Source: Euglena gracilis (taxonomy: Eukaryota > Euglenida > Euglenophyceae > Euglenales). Taken from it: a stretch of 64,000 nt of DNA. This document shows, in pieces, positions 12,601 to 36,924 of the stretch. Location: NCBI GenBank assembly GCA_039621445.1, contig CP154956.1, positions 48,803,456 to 48,867,455 on the forward strand. Reading direction: 5' to 3'. Below the pieces are notes generated by a model. That model made no database searches and was not told the origin of the DNA. It was given only the letters and a program-made list of their open reading frames with translations. Position 1 is the stretch's first letter. Each line of letters starts with the position of its first letter. The position numbers were made by a program, and so were the translations under genes.

Positions 12601-15600
12601 GGGATTTCTAGTATTGCAAAGAAATGACTTTCAATCAAAAAAATTCAAAAGGTGGATGATTTTTTTTTCCATTGTAAACAAAACATCCAGTCGTTTTGCT
12701 GTCATTTACCAACCCACTGAAATCTATGGACCAAACTTCGTGATTTTTCTGAGCAAAGTTTGATCAATGAATGACATATTTCTGGGAAATTTTATGTTGC
12801 CAAAGCAACATAAAAAACATTTTGGACTTTTTTTTGGGCACCTTGACCTCCAAAATTTCATACAGGGGATTTCTTAAGCCAGAGGGTACCATACCCCCCC
12901 GGGGGGGGTCCAACCAGCCAGCAGCTCAAATCCAGCCAGCAGCCCAAATTTGGGCTGGGAGCCCCCCCCCGGGGGGGGGGGGTCGAGTGAAATAAAGTCG
13001 GGTCCAGCCCGGCCAGAGGCCAGGCCAGCCGGCCGGAGGCTGGGCCAGCCGGCCGCAGGCTGGCCAGCCAACTGGGCTGCCCAGCTCACCTATCCCTGCA
13101 TTTTTCCCCTCATCACAGCTTCCTCCATCACAGCCCCCCAGCCTTGATCTAGCTCCATCCATCAAAATGTCGAAAATGGCAAAATGTTTTGGAATTTTTT
13201 TTTCATCGACCCAGCCCAGCCCAGCCCCCTCCAGCCCCCTCCCCCCCCCTCTCCCTGGGGGAGGTCCAGCCCAGACAATTGCTTAAGCACTGTCCCCCCC
13301 CCCCCCCCCGGGGGGGGTGGGTGACTGGTTTTTTCAGAGTGACTGACTGGTTTTGGGCCCGGACCCCCTCCCCCCCCCGGGGGGGGGGTCGGCCAGGAGT
13401 GGGCAAAAGTGGCTTGAGTGACCCCGGCGCCGAAGGCGCCGGAAAAATTTTTTTGGCCTAAAATGGCCTAAAGTGACTGAAAAGTGGCCGTTTTTCTGAG
13501 TGGCCGACCCCCCCCCCCCCCGGGGGGGGGTTGTTAATGGCTGGTTTTTTGAAAATGAGTGACTGACTGGTTTTTAAAAAAGTGGAGTGACCCCCCCCTC
13601 CCCCCCCCGGGGGTCGGTAAGCAATTGTATGGTCCAGCCATCATTTCCAGCCAGCAGCTTTTTTGCCAGCCGGAGGCTGGACCCCCCCCCCCCCCCGCAG
13701 GGGGGTCCTTAAGAAATTCCCTGATTGCATAAAGCCGCATTTGCATTTTTCTGTCTTCTTCTTCTTCTTCTCCATTTTCCTGTGTACTTTTATTGTTATT
13801 ATGATTTATTTTGGTCATATCAACACATTTTGTTTTATTGATCTGTTTTTTTTTTGTCGCATGGTGCATATTGTGTTCCCCCCTCCTCCCTGCCATTTTC
13901 CCTTCTTTTTGTGCGTTTTGATCCAGTGGACTTCATTTCTGAGCGAACGTGATTTGCAAACCACGGACAGAAACATGCAGCGAAGAATTAAGAACATTTC
14001 AGGACAGGAAAGCCGGACATTGGGTGCTGCACATTTGAAAGCCAAGGATTAGTTCTCCCCTTTCTATCACATTTCTGTTGACGATCTTACAGAGGAGTTC
14101 CAGATGAATTTCATTTGTAACTCTTCTGAAGTTTTCTGGTAGCTTTTTTGGCAGCTCCCAATATTACCCCCCCCGGGGGCAGGGCAGAATGGGAATCGGC
14201 TGAACAGCCAGGGTGGTGGGTGGGGGGGGGTCGACCCCCCCCACCACCTGTTCCCGTATTTCCCGGAGCACCAGTTTTTGGACCCGAAAAAAATTTTTCG
14301 GCGCCTTCGGCGCCGGGTGTTTTTTTTTTACCCATTTTGGGACCCATATAGGGGGGCCCCCCAGAAACCACCCAAACCCCCATTTTTTCACACCTTCAAA
14401 AAATACAACAATTCAGCGGCCAAAACGGCGAACGGGGGGTGATAGAGGGCCTCCAGGGGTACATTTCGTCAGACCGACACTTCCGGAGATAATGTACATT
14501 TTCTCGAGATATTTTCGAAAAACGATTTGTTGACCGAATTTTGGACCCCGGCGAAATGGCAGAGTCGGAAGGGGGGGGGGCGGGCCAATCCTACCCAGTT
14601 TGGACCCCTTTGCGCGTGAACAACTCGGGCCTGGGGGGGGGTTGGGGGTCAAACGAAGGTGATTCGGAAACTAGAAATCCAGTCGCTCGCGACTTGAAAA
14701 AAATTCCGGGAACCGGGCCGGGCTCATGGTGATAATCCGCGGTTTTCACGGTCTACTCAGGGGGGAGGGGGGGGCGGGTCCGACCCCCCCCTTTTCCCCG
14801 GTGGTAAGCTTCGCTCTTACCCATAAAGGGATAAGAGCTCAGCGACCCCCCCAAATATAAAGCCCCCCTGAGGGTCTTGAAATCCCCCCCAAATATAAAG
14901 CCGTCGGTTCCCACCATACGACCCCCCCCCATCCAATTATCCCCTGGAGGGGGGGGGCATATAGTTGGGAGCTGCCGCTTTTCTAACTGGATGACAGCAT
15001 TTTGACCTTTGGTGTGAATATTTGCAGGATGTTGAGTTACTTGTGGACCGAGTTCCTGATATTGTTCACCTTAACACTCCATTTGACGTGAACATGACCA
15101 TCCACAATCACACAGGTCATTTTGCATCTTTGGATTGTCGAACCAATTGGCGGTCGTTCCAAATATTGTTGAACAACATTTGCAGTACCATTTTTTTTAA
15201 TTCATTGCTATGTTTTTTTTGGAATTATTTCTGCTGCCAAAAAGTAGATGATTGTATTTGGTGGTGTGTCATTTGTTTGGCTCAGATTTGAAGCGAACAT
15301 GTTTATTATTTCTCCAGAATTCTGACAGCATTTGATGCGTACTGCAGCTGCTCAGATGGGAAGTAAAATTGATATCCCATTTTTCTGCAATTTCCCCAAT
15401 TTCCACAATTTCCACAATTTCCACAGTTTTTCAATTTTTTTGCAATTTGCTGCAATTTCACACTTTTCCGCATTCTTTGAACAATTTTTCTGCTGTCCGC
15501 TCTCAGTCCGCATAAATTTGACAGTGAATGTGAATGAGAGTCACTCCTCAAATGCCTGTATGTTTTTTTTTAATCCTCTTGCAAATTTGGCAGTTCGAAT

Positions 15601-17550
15601 TTCTATTGGGAAATGATTTCGACTGAGAAAAATTCCGCATTATGAACCACATTCTCCCCTCAGCTAAAGTTGTTGCATCAGGTTTTGTGGCGTGTGTTGT
15701 TTTTTGGGGGGGGGCAACAATTTCCACAATTTTGGAATCAGTATGTTCCAAAGCTACAAAGTCATTCTTTTGGACTTTTTTGGGTGGAAAAATGTGAACC
15801 GTCCATCCATTTACCAATGTTGCAGAGCGACAAAAAAGGAGCTCTCCTCTAGCAGAAATTAGTGCACCCCAATGTCAATTTTCCACAATTTTTCTGCAAT
15901 AGTTCTCCAGCCTTTTTCTGTTATCTTCCTCCAGCCTGTGGACTCTGATATCAATTCCCTCTTGTGAGCCACTGTCTCTGGGAACACATTTGCTGAATAT
16001 TTTCAGTGACAAAAATATACTGGGGAGCAGGGAATATCACAGGCCCTGGTGTGGGTCCAGCCAGCCAACACCTTCAGCACCTTTTTTTTCCAGCTAGCAG
16101 CTTTCAGCCAGGCTGCGGACCCCCCAGGTCGAGTGGAAGTAAAGCTTCTGAAGCAGGGCTGGAACGAAAATGTTTTGGTGCAATATTTTTTTTTGGAAAA
16201 TGGGGTCTCGAAGCAGGCTTCTTTTTAAGTCACCTGACCCCCCCCCCCTGGGGGGGGGGGGTGGGTTGTTGGTCGCAGGCCGGCCCCCCCCGGGGGGGGG
16301 GGGGGTCCCACGCCGGAGGCGCTGGGTATACCTTTTCGGCGCGAAGCGCCGAAAATTTTGGAAAATTGCCTTTAACGGGCCCGATTTTGGGGGGGGGTCC
16401 CCGCCCCCCCCCCCCCCCCCCCCCGGGGGGGGGGGCCCGCGCCACCCTGGGTGGGTGGGGGGACCCCCCCACCCCCCCCGGGGGTCTTAAAAAGAAGCCT
16501 GTCTCGAAGGTGTGGTGGTTGAGTTAGTGGCGAGTTCTGGCCGGCACCTGCCATTTTCGGTTTTTTATGCCGTCTTCTGGGATTGCCTTGTGCCCGTCCT
16601 TTTGATGTGTTGAAAGCTTTGGTTGCATTTCTCACACACGTTACGTTGCAAGATGTTACGTCACGCTTGAAAATTCTCTTGGAATTCGTAATTCTTGCGG
16701 TTCCTGATATTTTATTTGTTTGAGCAATGTCTTTGGCTAAAAGTAATTCCCGCTGGTTGTCTTACCATAAGGATCCTTGGCCTAGTTCTTTTTTTGGCAG
16801 CCCCAAATCTGTGGGACCCTCCTGGGGGGGGTTCCCAGTGGTATGACCTGGGGCGGGGGTCCCACATATATGGGGCATTTACACAGGTGTCAGATTCGCT
16901 GTTAACTGTCGTTTTCGGTTAAGGTCGGGACTAATTACAGTAGTTGGGTTGAGGTTAGGATTCACATTTCCGTTTTGGGTCAGTTTTGGACCAATTTAGG
17001 CTTGTCTAACTTTACGCCTAACTTTAGCCAAAATCTGGGCCAAATTTTGGCCGAAACACCTCATCCTAACCCAATCCTAACAATCACCATAAACCCATCC
17101 TTGTCCCAAACCTAACCCCTATCCATAACTCTAACGTCAAACACACTTTGGCGCACCCCGAATTCCACAATAGTCCTCCGACCTAATCTGAGAATTGGTC
17201 CCTCTCTTGTGTGGGCAGGGGGGTCTGACTACCCCCTCCTCCCAAACAAGTATGGGGCTGCCTTTTTTAAAAAAAAAGAAAGTCTTCCACCTTCCGTTTG
17301 TTTGTCCTCAGATCAGGAGGTTCCCCTGGCCGCCTTCCTTCAAGTGGACCGGATGTACCCTCTGTGCTTCAATGGGGCGTCGCTGTTCAGCGTTGGCAGC
17401 TGCCCCCCGCACGGCACCTGTCCTCTCACAGTCACCCTCTTCCCGGTGCAAACCGGCGTTCACAGCCTCAACGGCATCGAGTTGCGTGACCTGCGGTCAG
17501 AGAAGACGTATCCTTTCAACAGCCTCTGTATTGTGTTTGTGGAACACTGA
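3624..17550 (+). CDS. TRAPPC13: TRAPPC13-like trafficking protein particle complex subunit, 8 exons
   Basis: Subunit 13 of the TRAPP tethering complex (TRAPPIII type), acting at ER/Golgi and autophagy membranes. Exons by GT-AG and frame: 3624-3765, 3818-3942, 6709-6808, 10234-10401, 10453-10651, 12255-12364, 15028-15115, 17312-17550 (stop TGA). The product is about 389 residues; human TRAPPC13 is 417. Conserved blocks appear in family order: LGLKVMRLKSP (exon 1), FGQIYVGETFRSYISVHN (exon 2), IKVEMRT and VLLETS (exon 3), IVEHPLTEAGGHTLIC and FRKVFKFQV (exon 4), FVALELQNL and VALEPNP (exon 5), VEIYWKTTLGGSGHLQT (exon 6), VPDIVHLNTPFDV (exon 7), and HSLNGIELRDLRSEKTY (exon 8). Introns are 52, 2766, about 3425, 51, 1603, 2663 and 2196 nt. 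The exon 3/4 junction does not keep phase with the donor at 6809. Either a microexon is missing from this model or the donor is at 6862, which would add about 18 residues. Confidence 0.9.
7379..9300. repeat. GAGAC/GACGA pentanucleotide satellite in TRAPPC13 intron 3
   Basis: About 1.9 kb of almost pure repeat. It grades from a TATAC-rich stretch (about 6990-7390) through GGAGA (about 7530-7680) to CGAGA (7820-9240), then back to TATAC-like sequence (9300-9390). The long Ser/Arg-rich open frames on both strands are artefacts of the 5-nt period. Scattered point variants suggest active slippage followed by drift. Confidence 0.95.
11032..11136. repeat. short tandem repeat of GGATCCCACT in TRAPPC13 intron 5
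   Basis: About eight copies of a 10-11-bp unit (GGATCCCACTG, GGATCCAACCG, GGATCCCAGC, GGATCCCACCG) occur in two groups, separated by a short spacer with a GTGGGTTCCCACC palindrome. Confidence 0.7.
13271..13620. repeat. dispersed G/C-run repeat, copy 1 (TRAPPC13 intron 6)
   Basis: It runs from TTGCTTAAGCACTGTCC through GTGACTGACTGGTTTTGGG, the GGCGCCGAAGGCGCC hairpin, and GTGGCCGTTTTTCTGAG to GGGGGTCGGTAA. The same order of blocks recurs at 34953-35278 inside a PP2C intron, with matching C/G homopolymer blocks of slightly different length. It is a dispersed element present in introns of both genes. Confidence 0.85.
14173..14396. repeat. dispersed G/C-run repeat, second family, copy 1
   Basis: Starts GGGGGCAGGGCAGAATGGG, continues through GAACAGCCAGGGTGGTGG, a GTCGACCCC block and the GGCGCCTTCGGCGCC hairpin, and ends near CCATTTTTTCACACC. 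A second copy lies at 41423-41668 in the same orientation. Confidence 0.85.
14845..14906. repeat. AATATAAAGCC repeat pair
   Basis: CCCAAATATAAAGCCCCCC, TGAGGGTCTTGAAATC and a second CAAATATAAAGCC form a unit that recurs at 29112-29200 in PP2C intron 6. There it is followed by an inverted third copy (GGCTTTATATTTGGG). Confidence 0.75.
16040..16500. repeat. G/C-run repeat block in TRAPPC13 intron 7
   Basis: GGTCCAGCCAGCCAACACC and a CCAGC(T/C)AGCAG segment are followed by long C and G blocks, a CGGCGCGAAGCGCCG hairpin at about 16338, and more G/C blocks up to 16490. It is related to the families at 12900-13100, 22960-23050 and 23440-23520. No coding function is supported. Confidence 0.6.
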
Positions 17551-17733
17551 CCAGTCGTGCACACGGCAACTGTTTGTCAGACGCTTTTTGCCTCCATAGC
17601 AAAGTGATCAGTTTATCCCAGAACCCATCACATAATCCAGCAGCTTTGTTGAATGAGGGGGTCCCACTTGTCCAATGAGGGGAGGTTGCTACCCCAGGTT
17701 TTTGAAAGAAACAATGAGGAACCAGAGTATTTT

Positions 17734-18128
17734 TGTAAACCCCCCTAATAAGTGCACGAGTGCGCGCATTTTAAGGACGTAGTTTCGGACCCCAAGGGGT
17801 GCGCACTTATTAGGGCACTGCGCATTTTTTAGGGCAAAACCCAAAATATTTACGTTTCTCCCACTCTTTTTCAAATTTCCCCCTATTTTGTGATGTCAAG
17901 CTATGAGTCAAGTGATTATGTGTCAAATTTGGGCTTGGACGGTAGAAATATTTGGTCTGAGAAGGACAGTTCTAAGAATTGTGCGTGTTTTCCGACCTGA
18001 GATGTGACAGTGATTTCTCCTTTGGGGGGGTGCGCACTTTTTAGAGAGGTAGTTTCGGACCCCTGGGAGGTGCGCACTTATTAGGGCACTGCGCACAATT
18101 AGGGCACTGCGCATTTATTGGGGGGGTT
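17734..18128. mobile_element. MITE-like element with GTAACCCCCC ends
   Basis: The left end TTTTTGTAAACCCCCCTAATAA and the right end (reverse complement TTTGTAACCCCCCCAATAAA) are imperfect inverted repeats. Just inside both ends are copies of GTGCGCACTTATTAGGGCACTGCGCA and GGTAGTTTCGGACCCC (17773-17825 and 18030-18110), here in direct orientation. About 395 bp, no coding capacity. Confidence 0.6.
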
Positions 18129-19410
18129 ACAAAGAGAGTCCCCATTGAAATTTCATCTTTAATTTTATTTTTAAACCACCCAGTGGCATCACATTCGTTG
18201 TCATCAGAGTGCATTTTGTCACCCGAAGTTATTTTTGTCCCCAAAGCCGAGGCATTGTTGTCCCCAAACCGAGTCATTGTTTTGTTTTGGACTTGTCTTT
18301 TTTCAGCATTGGTTTCAAAGCCGAGGCATTGTTGTGGAATTGTTCAGATTGTGGGGGTTAATTTGGGGGAAATTTTGAACAAAATTTTGTACAGAATTTT
18401 CTCTATCATTTTATGGATCTTTCCGATTTTCTCCAGCAAATTTGGAAAAACCAAAAATGCACATGTGGACAGAACACGCTTTCCTGCCCAAAAATAAACG
18501 TGGTTTTTTCACCGCGCACACGTGGACTGAACACATTTATCTGCCAAAAGCACTGTGTTCTGAAAACGTTTTTTGTCAAAATACGTGTTGCCCCATTTTT
18601 GTACACGTGTTCACCACAATTGCCATTTTTTGCGCAAATCACGTGGACTTGGTCATGGTTTTCCTCACGACGCTGTACATCATGGACTCTGAACACGGTT
18701 TCAAATGTGTTTGATCCCGCTTTTTCACCGAAAAACCGAGGGCGCAGCCAGTTTTCCGAAGATCAGGCGGTTTCTTTTGGGATTTTGGACCCCCCCCTCC
18801 CCCCTGGGTAAAACTCACCGTTTGAAGGTCACCGGGGGGTCCCGGACCCCCCCTGCCTAACCCAACTGTGAACTTCACCGATGAAGTTCGCCACAAGAGC
18901 ACTTTTTTGGCCAAAAATGGCCAAAAATGGCAGTTTGGGCAAATTTTCGGAAATTTCGATAAAATTCCATGAACCATCAACCTCAAAATGACCATTTTGA
19001 GAGGAAAAGGAGCAAAATTTCACACATCAAAATATCACCCCCAACCATCAAAAGCATTTGGCTTTTGCTAATTCTTGACATGAATTTCTTGTCCCAAATG
19101 GTATTAAGCAGCCAATTTATTTGCATATTTCAGTTTGTGATTTCCGTTATTTTCAGTTTTGGATTTAGGAAAATCTCAGGGTTTGATGTGAATTTTCTCA
19201 TGGAATCCCCCGAAGAACAGATTCACAATTTTCTTGCACAGAATTTATCCCGGCATTTTAAGGATTTGTCTGCATTTTTCCCCACCAGGTTTTTTTCTTG
19301 TTGGAAATTCCTTCCTTCAAATGTCTCGTTGATCATTGGGGTTGCTGGTGTCGCAGTTCAACAGGGCGTCGCTTAAGCTGAAGAGACCCATCCCCCGGAG
19401 GGGGGTCTAG

Positions 19411-19486
19411 CCAGCCAGCAGCCTTTTTCCAGCCAGCAGCCTTTTTCCAGTCAGCAGCCTTTTTCCAGCCAGCAGCCTTTTTTCAG
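19411..19486. repeat. 18-bp tandem repeat CCAGCCAGCAGCCTTTTT
   Basis: Four to five copies with one substitution. Single copies of the same word sit at other repeat borders (about 12912, 13640, 16090, 22962 and 23470), so it is part of a widespread repeat family. Confidence 0.85.
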
Positions 19487-22400
19487 CCCCCCCCCCCATG
19501 GGGTCCCCCAACTGGGCTGACCCAGGGTCAAAAAGGGTGCCAAAAAATCGAAACTCAAAAAGACCCCCCAAAACTACCGATTGTGCAGAAAGTCGATTTT
19601 TTGACCCACAATTCGCCGTGGACAGCCCAAATACGACCCATTTTGTCCATTTTTGCATCCTTGAAATCCAAAAATTCGTCGATAAGAGGCAGGGGGGGAA
19701 CACAACTGCTTCCCCCCCCCCCGGGGGGAACCAAGAAGTTTTTTTTGTTTTTTTTTGTTTTGGCAAAATTTGTGTTTTTTTTGCTTTTTTTTTTAGTGTT
19801 CTTTTTTTCCTGGCGATTTTATGGATTTTTGCTGGGGAAAATTTTTTGATGAAAGATGCCTTATTTTGGACCCGATTTTCCCCAGCACCAAAATTTATGA
19901 ATTTTTGCCATTTTTACATTTTTTGGGTCAACAGAATGCTTATTTTTATGCAAAATGGAAAATTTTACCTGGCGAAGCCGAAAATTTTTCCAAGTCCTCT
20001 CCAGTGGAAAAGTGTACATCCCAGGGGAGCTCCTAAAAGGGTTTCACATGCAATTTGTGTTTTTTTTTGCATTTTTTGCGGGTTTTTCTTTGTGCACGTT
20101 TTTTGAGGGTTCATGTTGCGTTCCCCCCCCCCTCTTGGAGGGGCCTGACCCCCAGCTTGTTGGGCTCTGGTAATAGCATAACTTGAGCATTTGAAACGTG
20201 TTCAAATGTCCCCGCTAATGAGGAGGTGCTTCCCAAAACCGCCACTGCTGCTGGTGCATCACATAAATTTTGCAGGCCCACCAAAAAAGAGGAAATGGGC
20301 TTTGAAATTTGAGTTGGAAGGGGTCCAACCATTCAGCAACTTTTTTACAGCCAGTTACCATGACCTTTGTCTGAATAAAAGCTGGTTTCAGCTCAATCAA
20401 GCCAAAATGCCTGATGGGTGGGTCGGACACCTCCACCAACCAGGATGGGAGGGGTTTGTCGACTTGGTTGCGGGGATTCTCAACAGCCCTGTGAACCCCT
20501 TGGCAGGTGGGGGGGTCCGGACCCCCCCCTCTCTGGTCCAGTGGTCCAGGAGAGTGGGACACCCCCACCTCTACTCTGCACACCCTCTTTGTATCGAACC
20601 TTCCCCCCCATTTAAAAACAGCCCTCCAAATTCAAGCAACCCTGGGGCCGACACCCAAATTGGACAACTCACTGGGTATTAGTGCAAAATCCAAAATTAA
20701 GGAACCCATGAAAATTCAGGGAAAAACTCACACTCTCAAACTCTCAAACGGCAACACACACTGGCAATCAAAATTGTTCTCGTTATCAATTCTCGCTGAT
20801 TTTGTCAATTATTAGCATGTTTTTTTTTTTGAGATGCTGACGTGGTGAAGCATGCATTTTACACTCAAAATATTCTCCCTTCACTGAAAAAAGACATGTT
20901 TTTGTTAGACATTTCCAAATTGAAAAACCCCTAGGCACCACAGATGAAGCCCAAGCGTTTGGCAAAGAAAAACCCAGGGTAGATTGGCTGAAACCCGAAA
21001 TTAATCAACGGAGTGCTTTATTTTTTGGGGGATTGAGAGTTCATTTAGGTCAAAATTTTCCTTCCCCGTGAAGGAATTTTCTTTGCGCAGGTGCTGTTGT
21101 GGGTGGGTGAGAGGGGGTCGACCTCCCCCACCAGGCCTTCCCGTACAGCCCTAGGGGTCCAGATCAACCCTATTCACCCCCCAAAAAGTTTCTTTTCCAA
21201 AAAGGAAATTTTTCTTTCCGGCCCTTCACACCGAAAAATTTTGGCATGACGTTGCCAAAAAGTGCCCAATGTGGTACCTTTGGCCGATTTGGGGGTTAAC
21301 TTTTTTGGCCCAGCGCTTCGCCAAAAATCGATCACCTGGACCGGATCACTGTTCAGGTGGGGTGGCCCCCCCTCCTGGATTGAAGGTCCGACACCCCCAC
21401 CTGCCCCCCTCTCGAACCCTGGGACAGGGATCAATATAAGGAGGGTGACATGGCTTTAGGTAAGCCCCTCCCCTTTGATCGCAGGCTCCCCCCACCAAGG
21501 CATCGCTTAAGCCGAAGGGGGTCCCCGTCCCCCCGGAGGGGGGTCCAGCCAACCAGCGGATTTTTTCCATCCCCGGACCCCCCGATCGACAATTTTTATC
21601 CATTTTGCAGCTCCCAAGGGGGCTTAATGGTGATGGATTTTGGGGGTGCAAAACAGAGGTGCAAAAATTGGGCAAAAAAGGCAAATATTGGGCAAAAAGA
21701 CCTCCCAGGGCATACTTTTAGGTCAAAACTTCGCCCTTTTGCATAACTGGCAGTTTTTTTAAGTCTTTTTGCAATTCGATTTTTTGGTACCTGGCCCCCA
21801 CCTGCCAGATCGACCCGGGTGGACGAAATTGATGATGCCCTAGAAGGCCAAGTTTTCTTTCGGCATTTTGGCACCAAATTTTTTTCTCGAAATTCATATT
21901 TTCTTTTGTCAAATTTATCCCACCATGGGTCGCTTTGGGGGGTGGGGGGAATATTTCGTCCGCAATTTGCGGGGCTGAGAATGGTTCATTTTTTGGCTTT
22001 GTGAGCTATTTTGGGTTTCCAGTCGGGTCCAGCCTGATACCAGGCTACACTGACCAACCTCCACCCTTGGGGGTTGGGGTTGGGCTTGGGAGGTTCGCTT
22101 TCAAGCTGGGGTCCAGCGGTGGAGGGTCCAGTGGCTGCCAGGTTGGACTAATCCTGCTGTGTTGGGATTTTGGAGGGGGCCAATGATCAATCCCGCAAGA
22201 TGATGAGACACCTGATGGACAGTCCCAAGTTCGGATCCAAAATCTGGGTACCTCCTCGGCTGGAGGTCTATCTCGGCAGACGCGAGCCCTGCCCTTGTTG
22301 AGTCAGCTTTCATCTTTTGTGGAACCGCATGTTTAATTCGCTGGACCTTTCCCCACCATTTGCCTGCAACAATTTATGGAAACCAACTATCTGAGTTTGC

Positions 22401-23599
22401 ATGTTCTGCATAAGAGATTCCCCAAGACATGCAGCATAGATTGGCCCAAGGGGGATTATTTCGACCCATGTCGCCTAAAAAAAAAGCCCCAGGCACACAA
22501 ACAAAAAATGAAAGAGCCAGTCTGCCCCCCCCCCCCAACAAGGGTGGGGGAGGGGGGTCTGGCAGTGGGGGGAGGGGAGTTTGGCTGGGAAGACAGGGAT
22601 TACCTCCATGGGGGTAATGCCCCTTGGGTGGGGTTGCCCTTGCCTTAAAATTTGTCCTGATTTCAAGGTTTCCCCTGACACTTTGGAAACCCCAAAACCA
22701 GCGCTCCCAACCACAGTTTCAGCCTCTTTTCTCAAATAAAATTCGGCATTGTGCACCAAAATGACAATTGTGCAAAGGTCAAAATTGCACCAACTTCAGT
22801 GGAGGCAAAAGGCTGCACTTTTAAAATAGCCATATGCCACGAGAAGGTTGTAAAGCCCATGGAGAGCCACAAGGGGAAGGGGAGGAGGGTCCCCCCCCCC
22901 CCCAGGACCATCAGGGGCAGGGTGTCTTTAAGCCAGAAGTGACCACCCTCGGATGTCCAGCCAGCTAGCAGTACTTTCAGCAAGCAATTCCCAGCCGGAC
23001 TGTGCCCCCCCCCCCCCCCCGCGTCAGGTGAAGTAAAGTTGGGGCAGCCCGGCCGACTGGACCGGAAAAAAATTGATGCAAAGTGCGAGTTTTTGAAAAA
23101 CGACGGGGTCAAAATGGCCAAATGGATTTTTTTGAGGGAGCTTTGTTGTTCACCCCTGAATTTTGGCTGAAAAATTCCAACCCAGCCAGAGATTTTTTTT
23201 TCAAAAGTTTCGTGACCCAGGGGGTGGGTGGGTGGGTCCTGGGTGACCCCCCCCCCCGGGGGGGGGGGCCCCCCCCCCCCCGGGGGGGGGGGGGGGGGGG
23301 GGGGGTCCGGACCCCGCCGGGTCCTAAAAAACCCTCCGAACCCAGCTGGGTTTGGTTTTTTTGTCTGTTTTCAGGGGATCAGCCGGGTCTAGCTGTCAGT
23401 TGGCTGGACCCACTCCCCCACTTGGACCCGCATCCTGGGTGGGTGGTCGGTCCATCCAACACCTTTTTTTCCAGCCAGCAACCGGCCCTCCTGGACCCCT
23501 CCCGGGACCCTTAAGAAAACCACTGCTCCTGGGGTGTCCGGCTAGTACTTTCTTCCAGCCATTCCCCCCCCCCCCTGCGATCCCAAGAAATCTCCTGTC

Positions 23600-23620
23600 C
23601 TCCCCACTGTCCACAGCGCC
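23600..23620 (+). promoter_or_regulatory. splice acceptor 4 nt before the PP2C start codon
   Basis: CCTCCCCACTGTCCACAG ends at 23616 and is followed by CGCC and ATG at 23621. The arrangement is the same as at TRAPPC13: pyrimidine tract, AG, 4 nt, ATG. It is consistent with a spliced-leader trans-splice site. Confidence 0.5.

Positions 23621-36924
<13,304 letters not shown>

Larger units (their letters stand above)
17551..23620. other. 6 kb intergenic repeats between TRAPPC13 and PP2C
   Basis: No gene was recognised. Contents: the MITE-like element at 17734-18128, a TGAACACG-rich segment at 18456-18712, an 18-bp tandem array at 19411-19486, and two copies of a GCTTAAGC(T/C)GAAG...GGAGGGGGGTC unit (19367-19420, 21499-21560). 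A GGTCCGGACCCCCC...TATCGAACC unit occurs at 20513-20605 with relatives at about 43375-43460 and 53335-53395. A 135-codon open frame at 18969-19376 has no recognisable family. Confidence 0.6.

Noticed and set aside
18969-19376. 135-codon open frame in the intergenic region
   Set aside because: Begins in low-complexity sequence, has no recognisable family and no splice partners that I can support.
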